Below, one piece after another: positions 24,946 through 34,712 of a stretch of 52,190 nucleotides of DNA. The DNA lies in contig NZ_AZWO01000016.1 in NCBI RefSeq assembly GCF_000514775.1, forward strand, positions 86,986 through 139,175. The letters run 5' to 3'. The position numbers and the translations under genes were made by a program. Position 1 is the first letter of the stretch. Each line of letters begins with the position of its first letter. The notes beneath the pieces are model-generated. The model had not been told where the DNA came from, searched no databases, and worked only from the letters and a program-made list of their open reading frames with translations. Origin of the DNA: Salinispora pacifica CNR114. GTDB taxonomy: Bacteria; Actinomycetota; Actinomycetes; Mycobacteriales; Micromonosporaceae.

Positions 24946-25823
24946 ATTGTGGCCGTCTGCGCGCCACGGTCCGGATCGCGGCGTGGGGCGAGGGCAACCG
25001 CGGCGCCACTCACCGCGATCCCGGTTCCGGACCGGGCCGGGATGTCGATGGTGAGTAGGCTCGGGCGGCCCATCTCCTGACCCTGGTGCACGGTGACCGT
25101 CGTGGGCGGCGCGACCAGGCCGAGCTCCCGCAGGTAGCCACCGAGCGCCGCGGCGGCCGCACCAGTGGCGGGGTCCTCCACGACGCCGCCGGGGGGAAAC
25201 GGGTTTCGTGCATGAATGACCTGTGCGGACTCTCGGTACACCAGGTTGATGGTGGTCCAGTCACGCTCGGCCATCAGGCTGGACAGTGCGGCCATGTCGT
25301 AGTCCAGATCGGCCAGGCGGGCTCGGCTTCCAGCGGCGATGATCGGGTGCCATGCCCCGGCGAAGGCGACCCGTGGTGGCAGTGTCGGCGCCAGGTCCGC
25401 CGACTTCCAGCGCAACGCTTCGAGTAGGGCCGTGAAGTCGTCCGTGGCGATCGGCTGGGTGCGCGGCTCGACGCTGACCAGCGTCGCGGTGATGGTGCCG
25501 TCCGCCCGTACGGTGGTGGAGACCTCGACCGGGCCGGCGGGGGTGCTCAGATGCAACACCCCAGGGCCGTGTCGCTCGGCGTACGCCGCGGCCGACGCGA
25601 TGGTCGCGTGGCCACAGAACGGGACCTCCGCTTTCGGACTGAAGTAGCGAACCGCGAAATGCCCCGCGTCGCCGGGCACGAGAAACGCCGTTTCGGAATA
25701 CCCGACCTCGGCCGCGACCTGCTGCATCTCCGCGTCGTCCGCACCGGTGGCGTCCAACACCACCCCAGCCGGGTTGCCGCCGGCGGGGTCAGTGGTGAAC
25801 GCGGCGAACCGTAGGATCTCCAT
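24942..25823 (-). CDS. PhzF family isomerase/epimerase-like protein
   Basis: 293-residue PhzF-fold protein. The fold comprises two similar halves of the diaminopimelate-epimerase type. GYSETAFL places the catalytic-type Glu at residue 44. VPFCGHATIASAAAY and EDPATGAAAAALGGYL are the two anion-hole segments. PhzF isomerises an aryl diene in phenazine synthesis, but most homologues act on other compounds and no phenazine genes are present, so the reaction is unknown. ATG 25823 follows AGGA. Its 3' end abuts the MFS remnant. Confidence 0.85.
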   Translation of the reverse strand: MEILRFAAFTTDPAGGNPAGVVLDATGADDAEMQQVAAEVGYSETAFLVPGDAGHFAVRYFSPKAEVPFCGHATIASAAAYAERHGPGVLHLSTPAGPVEVSTTVRADGTITATLVSVEPRTQPIATDDFTALLEALRWKSADLAPTLPPRVAFAGAWHPIIAAGSRARLADLDYDMAALSSLMAERDWTTINLVYRESAQVIHARNPFPPGGVVEDPATGAAAAALGGYLRELGLVAPPTTVTVHQGQEMGRPSLLTIDIPARSGTGIAVSGAAVALAPRRDPDRGAQTATM

Positions 25824-25910
25824 GGTCGCGATCCTAGGGGCGGAGCCCATCCACAGCCGAGTGCCAATCGACCGGCCGTGGTCGCCGCCGGTCGGGTGCG
25901 TCGATGCCTG

Positions 25911-26693
25911 CTATCTGGGCGGTGAGAGATACAGCCCGGTGCTACACCCCAGTTCGCCGGGCTCCAACCAGATCCTGTTGAATCCGGGCGACTCGATGTC
26001 CCCGCTCGGAGTGCGGATCAGGAGGAGACAGTCCCGTTCGGCGGGTACGCCGACCGCGGCGACGAGGACACCCTCGTGGGTGACGGTATCGACCCGGATG
26101 TGTGGCTCGGGAAAAGCTGCTCGCACCGCCTTCGCCAAGGTGTCGGGCGTGGCCGTGCGTAGCGCCGCGGCCAGCCGCTGACGCCCGTCGTCCGGCAGCC
26201 TCGGGGCCGGCGAGGCGGAGGGCAGCGCTGGAGCGGGTCCGGAAGGACAGTCGATCTCGTGATACGTCGGGTGGCGATCTACCTTAAGCAGGTAGCGGTA
26301 GCATCGGGCCGCCGGGACCGTCTGATCGGCGCGGGGTTCGAAGGGGTTCTTCGACGGTGCGGCCGTCACAACGAACCGGACATCGATCGTGACCTGATCC
26401 GATCCGACGGTCCGATCGGACCAACCCACCGCTTCCCGCCGTACGGTGGACCCGGCGCCCACCCCCTCCCTGCGGACCCAGGTCGCGGCGAGGTGCTCGG
26501 CGCCCCGTATGTGATCGTGGTAACCGAGGTCCTTGCTGAGGAGCGCGGCTTCGTCCTCGGCGATGGTCCGCGCCAGCGAATCGCCCTCCTGGTAGTCCGA
26601 GCATCCACTCAGTGCCAGCCAAACAGCCGCAGCGGTGCAGGTCAGCGGCGAGGCTCTGCGGAGCGGGCGAGCGGATCGGGTAACTCCCGCCAC
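25911..26693 (-). CDS. Putative lipoprotein
   Basis: 260-residue exported protein. The N-terminus has basic residues, a hydrophobic core and the lipobox LSGC (Cys31 when GTG 26693 is used), then a soluble domain beginning SDYQEGDSLARTIAEDEAALLSKDLGYHDHIRGAEHL. It has a Pro-rich middle (PSGPAPALPSASPAP) and several cysteines. I do not recognise a family. ATG 26765 is an alternative start but would put 54 residues before the lipid-bearing Cys, which is too long. Confidence 0.65.
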   Translation of the reverse strand: MAGVTRSARPLRRASPLTCTAAAVWLALSGCSDYQEGDSLARTIAEDEAALLSKDLGYHDHIRGAEHLAATWVRREGVGAGSTVRREAVGWSDRTVGSDQVTIDVRFVVTAAPSKNPFEPRADQTVPAARCYRYLLKVDRHPTYHEIDCPSGPAPALPSASPAPRLPDDGRQRLAAALRTATPDTLAKAVRAAFPEPHIRVDTVTHEGVLVAAVGVPAERDCLLLIRTPSGDIESPGFNRIWLEPGELGCSTGLYLSPPR

Positions 26694-26765
26694 CCGGGGC
26701 GCGAGCCGGCGGGCGCGATGCCGGCCCGCGAAGCTTCGCGCTGCCCGCGTTGATAACTCGACCAT

Positions 26766-27112
26766 GGTGGGACCGTACCCGTGCATGTCCTTGTCGGGGC
26801 GCCCGAACGTTTGGCGTGGTGCACCCGTCGGCTGCCCGGAAGGTAGCCGGCAACGGCGCCCGGAAGGTCGGCACGTTGGGGTGAGTCGGTTCCGGTGATC
26901 GGTCCGCCTGGTGGCGTCGCCCATAGGGTGGGTTCGGGTTATGACTTCGAGTTGGAGCGCCGGTGCTGCGCCGCCGAGTCGATGTTGTTCGGTCGGAGGC
27001 TGACCTTCGGTACGGGTGAGTGGGGTCGGCGTGGGGATTGGAGTGACCGCACTCTCCGTCGCCCATCCGGAGAGTGTGGCCACGATGGTTCTTTCTGGTG
27101 CCGGACAGCCGG
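26766..27112. other. Divergent intergenic region with an inverted repeat
   Basis: Non-coding region of about 350 bp between the lipoprotein gene and an MFS gene. The only clear signal is an inverted repeat at 27047-27079: CACTCTCC (27050-27057), 11-base spacer, GGAGAGTG (27069-27076), with the arms extending to 11 bp with one mismatch. It lies 34 bases before the MFS start and could be an operator or leader hairpin. Confidence 0.45.
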
Positions 27113-28570
27113 ATGAACGAGGGTGAGCTGGGTGCGGGGGAGGCGCCCCGGACCGGGTCGGGGCGGCCGATCCGACCATGGCCGGTGACGACTGTCGGGC
27201 TGTTGACGGTGTTTCTGGTCGGGTTGAACATCTCCCTGGTCGTGATCGCCCTGCCGACGATCAGGAGTGTGTTCGACCTGAGCTCGAGTGGTCAGCAATG
27301 GCTGGTTTCCGGGTACTTTCTTACGCTCGGACTGGCACTGGTGCCGGCGGGCCGGTTCGGCGATCAGCGTGGCCGGCGCAACATATTCGTGGCCGGCATC
27401 ATGTTGTTCGTCGTGGCGAGCATGGTTGCCGGGTTCGCCCCCTCCGGAAAATGGCTGATCATCGCTCGGTTGGTGCAGGGAGTTGGCGTCGGCGTCGCGT
27501 TACCCCAGGTGTTCGGGGCGGTCCAGCGAATGTTTTCGCCCCGAGACCGCGGACGTCCGCTCGGGCTGCTGGCCGTCGGAGTCAGTAGCTCCCGACTGGC
27601 CGGTCCGATACTCGGCGGTGCCCTGGTCACCCTCGGTGGCGAGCAGGGCTGGCGGTGGATCTTTTTGATCAATGTTCCGCTGGGGATCGTCGTCGCCGGC
27701 TTCGGGTGGCGGTTGTTCCCCATCGCCGAGCGGGGACAGCGCCCCGACCTGGACCTGGTCGGGGCGCTCCTGCTGATATGCGGGTTGGGGCTGCTGTGGC
27801 TGATGCAGGGAGAGCAGTGGCCGGGGCTGCTCCGCTGGCTGCTCCTCCCGGCCGGCCTGGCGATGCTGGTCGCCTTCTTCTACTGGGAACGGTCCTATGC
27901 CCGCCACGGCGAGCCGATATTCAACCTGGGCCTGTTCCGGATCCGGTCATTCGCCCTGGGCGCATTCATCGCCACGTTCTACTTCGCCGGCTACGAGGCC
28001 ATCTACTATCTGGTGTCGGAGTATCTGCAGCAAGGGCTCGGACACGACGAGTTGGTGGCGGGCATCGCCCTCATGCCGCTGGCTCTGGGCACGGCCCTTG
28101 GCTCGGTGGCCGCCGGCGCCAGGGCCGGCCGGATCGGGCGGCCATTGATCGCCGCGGGGCTGGCCTGTGGAGCAGTCGGGCTCGCCATGCTGTTGATCGC
28201 AGACCTGTTCCTACCGGATCCACGCTCCCCGCACGCAGCCACCCTGCCCCTGCTCTTGGCGGGCTTGGGCGGTGGACTCGTCACCGCGGGCGTCGGGGGC
28301 GGGCTGGTCATTGCTCCGAACCAGACCCTGGCCCTGGCACACGTGCCACCGGCCCAGGGCGGCAGTGCCGCGGGGATGCTGCAGACGGGGCAGCGCTTCG
28401 GGGGTGGGTTCGGGGTCGCCGTCGTCGGCACCGCCCTCTTCACCAGCCTGGACCGAACCGGTGACTGGCTCCTCGCCTTCCGAATACCGCTGGCGGTCAT
28501 TATCTGCTTCTTCGTCATCGCGTTTGCCGCTGTTCTGATCGACTTGGTCACTCGTTCCCGATCACGGTGA
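27113..28570 (+). CDS. MFS exporter, DHA2 family
   Basis: 485-residue transporter with about 13-14 transmembrane segments: FLVGLNISLVVIALPTIRSVF (TM1), AGRFGDQRGRRNIFVAG (motif A) and GVSSSRLAGPILGGALV (motif C region). Resembles methylenomycin/multidrug exporters; the substrate cannot be stated. ATG 27113 is preferred over an upstream in-frame codon at 27074, which falls inside the inverted repeat. Convergent with the MMPL gene. Confidence 0.85.
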   Translation: MNEGELGAGEAPRTGSGRPIRPWPVTTVGLLTVFLVGLNISLVVIALPTIRSVFDLSSSGQQWLVSGYFLTLGLALVPAGRFGDQRGRRNIFVAGIMLFVVASMVAGFAPSGKWLIIARLVQGVGVGVALPQVFGAVQRMFSPRDRGRPLGLLAVGVSSSRLAGPILGGALVTLGGEQGWRWIFLINVPLGIVVAGFGWRLFPIAERGQRPDLDLVGALLLICGLGLLWLMQGEQWPGLLRWLLLPAGLAMLVAFFYWERSYARHGEPIFNLGLFRIRSFALGAFIATFYFAGYEAIYYLVSEYLQQGLGHDELVAGIALMPLALGTALGSVAAGARAGRIGRPLIAAGLACGAVGLAMLLIADLFLPDPRSPHAATLPLLLAGLGGGLVTAGVGGGLVIAPNQTLALAHVPPAQGGSAAGMLQTGQRFGGGFGVAVVGTALFTSLDRTGDWLLAFRIPLAVIICFFVIAFAAVLIDLVTRSRSR

Positions 28571-28580
28571 CGGCCCTTTC

Positions 28581-28598
28581 CCACGGATCAGTCCGTGG
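28581..28598. terminator. Hairpin between convergent transporter genes
   Basis: CCACGGA / TCCGTGG seven-bp stem with a TCAG loop, 11 bases after the MFS stop. Small but well placed. Confidence 0.45.
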
Positions 28599-28683
28599 CC
28601 TCTGTCGTCCGGCTGCTCCGAAGGTCGGCGCCGCCCCTTCCCGTCCGCGACCCGGGCGACAGTTGGGTCGGCTGCCACTCCGG

Positions 28684-30801
28684 TCATCCGGTGCCCGGCG
28701 GACCGCCGTCGCTTCGCTCAAGGCGGCTCGGCCACCAGATTCGGCGACCAACGTCATGGGTGAGGGCCGGCACCAGCAGGGAACGCACGACGATGGTGTC
28801 GATGAGAAGCCCGACCGGAAGGGCGATGCCCAGCTCCACCAGGAGCCGAACCGGGAGCACGGTCAGTGCCGCGAAGGTCGCCGCGAGCACGACACCGGCT
28901 GAGGTGATCACCCCGCCGGTTACGGTGAGTGCGGATAGCACTCCGCGTCGGGTGCCCAGCCGCTCTGACTCCTGCCGAACCCGGCTCATCAGAAAGACGT
29001 TGTAGTCCACCCCGAGGGCGACCAGAAAGACGAATGCGAACAGGAGGAACTCCGGGTCCACCTTGGGGACGTTGAGCAGATACCGGAAGATCAGCACGCA
29101 GATTCCCACGGTGGCGGTAAAGGAGAGCACCACGGTCAGGACCAGGAGTACCGGTGCGAGCAGGGCGCGCAACAACACCGCCAGGCAGAGCAGGATCACG
29201 GCCAGGACGACCGGAAAGATGACCTGCTGATCCCGGTCGGCGGCGTTGGCCGTGTCCACATTTGTTGCCGTGAAGCCACCGACCACTGCATCGGAGCCGG
29301 GCACCGCGTGAACGGCGGTGCGGAGCCGCCGCAGCGTCCGCTCGGCGCTGTCACCGTCCGGTGCGTCGCTCATGGTCGCGTTCAGCTGGGCCCGTCCGTT
29401 GACGACCTTCGGTGCGGCCCCTGGTTGCTCAGCCGTGGTCGAGGCCCCGCCCGCCGCGGTGACCGGTGCCACGGAGGCGATTCCCGACACCTGACGGGCC
29501 GCGGCGGTGACCTGGTCAACGGTCTCCGCGTTGGTCACGATGATGGCCGGGCTGCCGGTACCGCCGGGATAGTGCTGGTCAAGCAGACGCTGCCCGCTGA
29601 CCGACGACCGGTTCCCGGAGAAGAGCAGGTCATCCTGGTTGATCGCCTGCTTTCCGAGCTGGGTGACCCCGATCGCGGCCACGCCGAGGCCGATGGCGGC
29701 GATCACCCACACGAGTCGGTCCCGCCGGCCGATGAGGCGGGCGACCGGGGTCCAGAAGCGGTGGGAGGTGGTTGCGGCCCGCTGCTCCGGGCGCGGGGTC
29801 CGCGGCCAGAACACCCGCCGCCCACCCAGGACGAGCAGGGCGGGAAGGAAGGTGAGCAGCACCAGCAGCGTGCAGGCGATGCCGATGGCGGAGACCGGTC
29901 CGAGGGAGCGGGTGGAACTGAGCACCGACAACAGCAGGGCGAGTAGGCCGAGGATGACCGTCGAGCCGGAGGCGATGATCGCCGGAGCGGCACCGCGCCA
30001 CGCCACCCTCATCGCGTCAACAGGGCGTTCCCTCCGGGTCAACTCCTCCCGATAGCGCGCTATGAGCAGCAGCGCGTAGTCGGTGCCCGCACCGAAGACG
30101 AGCACGGTGAGAATTCCCCGCGACTCCCCACTCAGCTTGATCACATCCGCGTCGGCCAGCCAGTAGATGAAGACCGTGGCCAACACGTACGAGAGCCCGG
30201 CGGCGATCAGCGGAAGCGCCCACAGGATCGGACTACGGTAGATGATCAGCAGGACCACCAGCACCGCGCCCAGGGTGACGACCAGCAACTCGCCGCCCAC
30301 CCCGGCCAACACCGTGATCAGGTCGCCCCGTAAGGCGGCCGGGCCGGTGACCTCGATGGTCAGTCCGCCCTGGTCGCCGCCGGTGATCGCACGCAGCTGA
30401 TCGATGACGTCGTTCTCCGCCTGCCCCACGGCGTTGTCGATCGGCACGACCACCAGCAGGGCCTGCCCGTCCTGGCTCTGGACGGGGGGCGCGATGGGGC
30501 CGACAACCCAGCGCACCTGACCGAAGCGGGTCAGGTCGGATTCCGCCCGTTCCTGGTCGGTCGCGGTTATCCCGGTCGAACGCTCGTAGACCACCAGGGC
30601 GGGTGTGGAATCCGCACCGGTGATGTCACGGCTGTCCTGCTGCGCCTGCTGCGACTCCGCATCAGCGGGAAGAAATGTCTGGAAGTTATCGATCTCGACC
30701 TGGTCCAGGCGGCTGGGGAACGAGTGGGCCACACCGCCGATCACGAGCCATCCGACGGTCACCACCACCGCGATCAGGGTGCCGACGTGGCGCGTGGGCA
30801 T
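28684..30801 (-). CDS. MMPL/RND-type membrane transporter
   Basis: 705-residue transporter of the MMPL group, which exports lipids or drugs in actinomycetes using the proton gradient. Two homologous halves each have a TM segment, a periplasmic domain and five more TM segments. The proton-relay Asp-Tyr pairs are visible in GAGTDYALLLIARYREEL and LGVDYNVFLMSRVRQE. ATG 30801 begins the MPTRHVGTL N-terminus; an in-frame codon at 30816 would add five residues. Upstream a TGAC-ATGG-GTCA palindrome (30933-30944) may be an operator. The cargo is unknown. Confidence 0.88.
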   Translation of the reverse strand: MPTRHVGTLIAVVVTVGWLVIGGVAHSFPSRLDQVEIDNFQTFLPADAESQQAQQDSRDITGADSTPALVVYERSTGITATDQERAESDLTRFGQVRWVVGPIAPPVQSQDGQALLVVVPIDNAVGQAENDVIDQLRAITGGDQGGLTIEVTGPAALRGDLITVLAGVGGELLVVTLGAVLVVLLIIYRSPILWALPLIAAGLSYVLATVFIYWLADADVIKLSGESRGILTVLVFGAGTDYALLLIARYREELTRRERPVDAMRVAWRGAAPAIIASGSTVILGLLALLLSVLSSTRSLGPVSAIGIACTLLVLLTFLPALLVLGGRRVFWPRTPRPEQRAATTSHRFWTPVARLIGRRDRLVWVIAAIGLGVAAIGVTQLGKQAINQDDLLFSGNRSSVSGQRLLDQHYPGGTGSPAIIVTNAETVDQVTAAARQVSGIASVAPVTAAGGASTTAEQPGAAPKVVNGRAQLNATMSDAPDGDSAERTLRRLRTAVHAVPGSDAVVGGFTATNVDTANAADRDQQVIFPVVLAVILLCLAVLLRALLAPVLLVLTVVLSFTATVGICVLIFRYLLNVPKVDPEFLLFAFVFLVALGVDYNVFLMSRVRQESERLGTRRGVLSALTVTGGVITSAGVVLAATFAALTVLPVRLLVELGIALPVGLLIDTIVVRSLLVPALTHDVGRRIWWPSRLERSDGGPPGTG

Positions 30802-31057
30802 CGCGGCCCCCGTCAACGTTCGGCTTGCTGGTACCGGTGGCCCGGCCCGCCGTGCGGCCCCGCGACCAGCAGCGGGTCTGGCCCCGGCAGCAGTGCCCTC
30901 CGTTTACTCGGGCGCGAGCGCACGGCCGGATCTGACATGGGTCAACTATCTGGGGTGTCGGCTGCTGACACTCCGACTTCCCGCCGTTCTCCGCTGAACA
31001 GGTGAAATCGTAACGGTGTGGGTCACCCGGTCAGCCGATGTCACCTGCCGTTAGGTT

Positions 31058-31945
31058 GTGCGGGTGCATGACACGGCAAGGCGCGAGACGGCGGTCTGGT
31101 TGGCCGTGCTGGCGCTGGCACAGACCGTCGCCCTCATCGTGGTGTGGCGCACCGCCGTGCACACCGAGCTCGGCCAGTGGCTCGACACGGTCGCCCTCAC
31201 CGGTAACCGGATCGGCCAGGACCGCATCGACGGACCGGTCAACCACATCCTCAACGCCATGTCGCTGGCGGCGCTGCTGGCCGCGACCGCCGTGATCGGG
31301 TTCATCGCGCTGATCCGTGGCCGGGTCGCGCTCGCGGTCACCGCAACCCTGCTCGTCGTCGGCGCCAACCTCACCACCCAGGCGCTCAAGTACGGCCTCG
31401 CCCGGCCTGACTTCGGCATCGACCCGCAACGGATCTTCGCCGGCAACAGCCTGCCGAGCGGTCACGCCACCGTCGCCGCCTCGTTCGCGGTGGCGCTGGT
31501 CCTCGTCCTGCCACCGACGGTCCGAGTCCTGGGCGCGTTGCTCGGCACCGGCTACGCCGCCGCCGTCGGAGTGGCCACCCTCTCCGCCGGATGGCACCGA
31601 CCCAGCGATGCCATCGCCGCGTACCTGGTGGTCGGGGTCTGGGCGGCGCTCGGTGGGCTGGCGTTGTTGACCATGCAGCGCGAGCGGGCGAAGGTCGACC
31701 CCGGCGACGCGCACCGGCTCGCCGCCGTGCTACTCGGCACGGGCGGCCTGCTCGCGGTCGTCGCCGGCGGTCTCGCCCTGGCCTGGCTCGCCGACGGCCC
31801 CCGAATCGTCCCGAGCGCGTTGGCCCGCCGGCCCCTCCTCGCCGGCTACGCGGGCGGTGCCGCCGGGATCGCCGGTACGATGGCCATCGTGATGGCCCTG
31901 GTCCTGGTCAGTGCGCACCGCCTCATCCCCCGAAACGCGGGCTGA
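31058..31945 (+). CDS. PAP2-type phosphatase membrane protein
   Basis: 295-residue membrane phosphatase of the PAP2 superfamily (phosphatidic acid, polyprenyl-diphosphate or similar substrates). The three motifs are K-Y-G-L-A-R-P (KYGLARPDF), SLPSGHATVAASF and SAGWHRPSDAIAAY, providing the catalytic His pair. About seven TM segments. Starts at GTG 31058 or 31064. The next gene begins three bases after the stop, so they form an operon. Confidence 0.85.
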   Translation: MRVHDTARRETAVWLAVLALAQTVALIVVWRTAVHTELGQWLDTVALTGNRIGQDRIDGPVNHILNAMSLAALLAATAVIGFIALIRGRVALAVTATLLVVGANLTTQALKYGLARPDFGIDPQRIFAGNSLPSGHATVAASFAVALVLVLPPTVRVLGALLGTGYAAAVGVATLSAGWHRPSDAIAAYLVVGVWAALGGLALLTMQRERAKVDPGDAHRLAAVLLGTGGLLAVVAGGLALAWLADGPRIVPSALARRPLLAGYAGGAAGIAGTMAIVMALVLVSAHRLIPRNAG

Positions 31946-31948
31946 GCC

Positions 31949-32665
31949 ATGATAGAACCGGCCATGAGGGAACCGGCCGTCGGAGACCCGCCGGAGCTCA
32001 CCCCGGTGCGAGCGGCGTTTCGGGACGAATGCGTCCGCCTCGCTGCCGAACTGCGGGACCTGACCGAGACCGACCTGGACCGGGCCACCAACTGCCCGCC
32101 GTGGACCGTCCGCGAGCTGCTCGCCCACGTGCACACCGGTGTCGGCCGGCTCGCCGGGATGCTCGCCGCCCCCGCCCCGCCCCGGGCGCAGGTCGACGCC
32201 GCCGGCTACTTCAGCGCGGCCAAGTTCACCCCGTCGGTAGACGCCGACCGCATCAACGGCGGCCACCGAGCGGGACGGTGCCTGGACGCCGCGACGCTCG
32301 CCGACGACCTGGACCGGGCCCGGCGGGCCACCCTCGACGCGATCGACGCGCAGCCCCCCGGCCGGCTGGTCCGCACCCGGCACGGCGATGCGATGACAAT
32401 GCTGGAGTTTTTGCGCACCCGCGTGGTCGAGGTGGGGGTGCACGGCCTGGACGTGGCCGCGGCGCTCGAACGGCGACCCTGGCTGACGCCGGCCGCCGCC
32501 GCCGTGCTGGCCGACCTGTTCACCGGTGGACAGCCGGTGCCGGCCGCCCTGGGCTGGGACCGGCTGACCCTGATTCGCAAGACGACCGGCCGGTTGCCGT
32601 TGACCCCCGCCGAGCAGGCAACCGCTGCCGCCGTCGACTTCCGCTGGCTGAGCTTCGCGCCCTGA
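31949..32665 (+). CDS. Mycothiol-dependent maleylpyruvate isomerase family (DinB-like) protein
   Basis: 238-residue DinB/MDMPI four-helix protein. The N-terminal CPPWTVRELLAHVHTGVGRLAGML and the later EFLRTRVVEVGVHGLDVAAAL supply the His and Glu/His metal-ligand pattern of the family. Members use mycothiol or another low-molecular thiol in isomerase or transferase reactions; the substrate here is unknown. Tandem with the PAP2 gene. Confidence 0.8.
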   Translation: MIEPAMREPAVGDPPELTPVRAAFRDECVRLAAELRDLTETDLDRATNCPPWTVRELLAHVHTGVGRLAGMLAAPAPPRAQVDAAGYFSAAKFTPSVDADRINGGHRAGRCLDAATLADDLDRARRATLDAIDAQPPGRLVRTRHGDAMTMLEFLRTRVVEVGVHGLDVAAALERRPWLTPAAAAVLADLFTGGQPVPAALGWDRLTLIRKTTGRLPLTPAEQATAAAVDFRWLSFAP

Positions 32666-32758
32666 GCGCTGCGGGTGCGGCTCCGAGACCTCCCGCTGGT
32701 GGAGCTGCGCCCGGGCCAGCCCGAGACCGCCGTGCTGCTGGGACCGGCGCCAGCTCGC

Positions 32759-33637
32759 TCAGGACGCGGGCCGGGCGCGGGCAGCACGGGGCGCGGGAAC
32801 CAGCGGGGCGGTCCGGCGTAGCTGCTCCAGCACGACCGGGTCGATCCGGCCCGGCACCAGCCGCCGCTCCAAGTTCTCCAGACCCGCCCAGGTGACCAGC
32901 GCCTCCTGCGGAGCCTCCGGATCGGCGGGGTGCCCGAGGGCGGTGAGCAGGCCGGCCACCTCGACCGCGAGCGGCCCGGTGAGATCCAGCAGGGTGCCCG
33001 GGTCCGGACGGCTGAACAGTCGAGTGTGTGCGGCGAGAAGCCGGGCCAGCTCGGTGACCGGATCCGGGTGGTCATCAACCCGCAGATCGATCAGGACGTC
33101 GCCGGTGCCGGCGTACCCGGCGCCGCGCTCGACGACCAGCAGCCCGGCGCTCTGCCGTCCGCGCCGGTCCCCGCCCGCCTCGTCCCCGGCGCGCAACGCG
33201 GCCAGAAGGCGCTGCGGGAACGGCAGCCCCCCGCCACCCAGCCAGCCGTCGCGGACCTCGTCGATCACCTGCGGACCGGCGAGGATATTGCCCTGCGCAG
33301 CCCAGCCATTTCCCGACTGCCCGCCCGCCCAGGGGCGGCAGGCCGGCCCGGTCCAACCGGCACCCGGGCCGGTCGCACCCACGACACCGAGCTGGCGGTG
33401 GTCGCGCTCGTCGTCGGCGGCTACCAGCCCGGCGACCACGCCCGCCGCGCCAACCCCGGTTCGCAGCAACGCCAGGCCCTGCGGCCGGTAGGCCAGGTTC
33501 ACGTGTGCCTGGGTGGCGATCGCGCCCACCTCGGCCTCCGCGGCCGGCACCAGCGCCCCGGCGGCGAGGAATCTGCTGGCCACGACCACTCCGTGCAGCT
33601 TGCCGTCGGCGGAGCGGGCGACGAGGGAGAAAGTCAC
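32759..33637 (-). CDS. DUF1028 (Ntn-hydrolase-like) protein
   Basis: 292-residue protein. The N-terminus MTFSLVARSADGKLHGVVVASRFLAAG and AIATQAHVNLAYRPQGLALLRTG are diagnostic of DUF1028, a group with a predicted Ntn-hydrolase fold. The C-terminal half ends in a peptidoglycan-binding-like domain, as in longer family members. Function unknown; usually cytosolic. Confidence 0.82.
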   Translation of the reverse strand: MTFSLVARSADGKLHGVVVASRFLAAGALVPAAEAEVGAIATQAHVNLAYRPQGLALLRTGVGAAGVVAGLVAADDERDHRQLGVVGATGPGAGWTGPACRPWAGGQSGNGWAAQGNILAGPQVIDEVRDGWLGGGGLPFPQRLLAALRAGDEAGGDRRGRQSAGLLVVERGAGYAGTGDVLIDLRVDDHPDPVTELARLLAAHTRLFSRPDPGTLLDLTGPLAVEVAGLLTALGHPADPEAPQEALVTWAGLENLERRLVPGRIDPVVLEQLRRTAPLVPAPRAARARPAS

Positions 33638-33719
33638 GAGCCGCAGCGTAGCGCGGTGACCGGGCTGGGAGGCCCGGCCAGATCTTGCCCACCGCCCGTC
33701 GGCCGGACATCATCGACCG

Positions 33720-34712
33720 ATGACGACGCGATGGGGCATGACGGTACCGTTGAGCGGCATTCCGCTGGCCGACCACGCCACGGTCTACCGCGTACTCGAC
33801 CAGGTCGGATTCACCGACGTCTGGTCGGCCGAGGTGACCGGGGCGGACGCCTTCACGCCGCTGGCGCTGGCCGCCGCCTGGGCGCCGCGGCTGCGGCTGG
33901 GCACCGCGGTGACACCGGTCTTCACCCGCGGACCGGGGCTGCTCGCGATGAGCGCCGCCGCTCTCGCTGAGACCGCCCCCGATCGGTTCGCCCTCGGCAT
34001 CGGCGCCTCGTCGCCGGTGATCGTCCGGGACTGGAACGCCGGCGAGTTCAGCGAGCCGTACCGGCGCACCCGCGATGTGCTCCGCTTCCTGCGCGCCGCC
34101 CTGGCCGGAAAGACAGTCGACGGAGCGTACGACACCTTCGCCGTCCGGCGCTTCACCCTGGAACGCCCGCCGGCCGTACCACCGTCGCTGCTGCTCGCCG
34201 CGCTGCGCCCGGGCATGCTGCGGCTCGCCGCCGCCGAAGCCGACGGCGTGATCCTCAACTGGCTCGCCGCCACCGACCTGCCGCAGGTGCTGGGCGCGCT
34301 CGGCCGGGCTCGCCCCGGCTTCGAGGTCGTCGCGCGGATCTTCGTCTGCCCCACCACCGACGCCGAGTACGCCCGCGCACTGGGCCGCCGGCTCATCACC
34401 AGCTACCTGACCGTCCCGGCGTACGCGGAGTTCCACCGCTGGCTGGGGCGCGCCGAGGTCCTCGACCCGATGTGGACGGCCTGGGCCGCGGGAGACCGAC
34501 GGGGCGCCGGGGCGGCGGTGCCGGACGAGGTGGTGGACGCGCTCGTCCTGCACGGCGGTCCGCAGGAGTGCCGGGCCCAGGTGCAGCGGTACGCCTCGGC
34601 CGGTGTGGACGTCCCCGTACTGGCGCTGCTGCCAACGCCCGAGCTGGCAACCGGCGACGTAGCGGTACTCCTCGACGTGCTCGCCAGACTGGGCGGGGGT
34701 GAGCCCCGATGA
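33720..34712 (+). CDS. LLM-class F420-dependent oxidoreductase
   Basis: 330-residue luciferase-like (bacterial luciferase fold) protein. RWGMTVPLSGIPLADH, VWSAEVTGADAFTPLALAAAW and LRLGTAVTPVFTRGPGLLAMSAAALAE fit the F420-using actinobacterial class. It would oxidise or reduce an unknown substrate with coenzyme F420. The stop overlaps the SDR start by four bases (ATGA), so the two may work on the same pathway. Confidence 0.87.
   Translation: MTTRWGMTVPLSGIPLADHATVYRVLDQVGFTDVWSAEVTGADAFTPLALAAAWAPRLRLGTAVTPVFTRGPGLLAMSAAALAETAPDRFALGIGASSPVIVRDWNAGEFSEPYRRTRDVLRFLRAALAGKTVDGAYDTFAVRRFTLERPPAVPPSLLLAALRPGMLRLAAAEADGVILNWLAATDLPQVLGALGRARPGFEVVARIFVCPTTDAEYARALGRRLITSYLTVPAYAEFHRWLGRAEVLDPMWTAWAAGDRRGAGAAVPDEVVDALVLHGGPQECRAQVQRYASAGVDVPVLALLPTPELATGDVAVLLDVLARLGGGEPR

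Noticed and set aside
24541..25080. A 179-codon frame across the leader and MFS remnant
   Set aside because: Out of frame with the MFS-like segment and composed of Arg/Ser/Cys low-complexity sequence; it runs into the PhzF-like gene.
24942..25823. PhzF-like gene as part of a phenazine pathway
   Set aside because: No other phenazine genes are nearby, and most PhzF-fold proteins have other roles.
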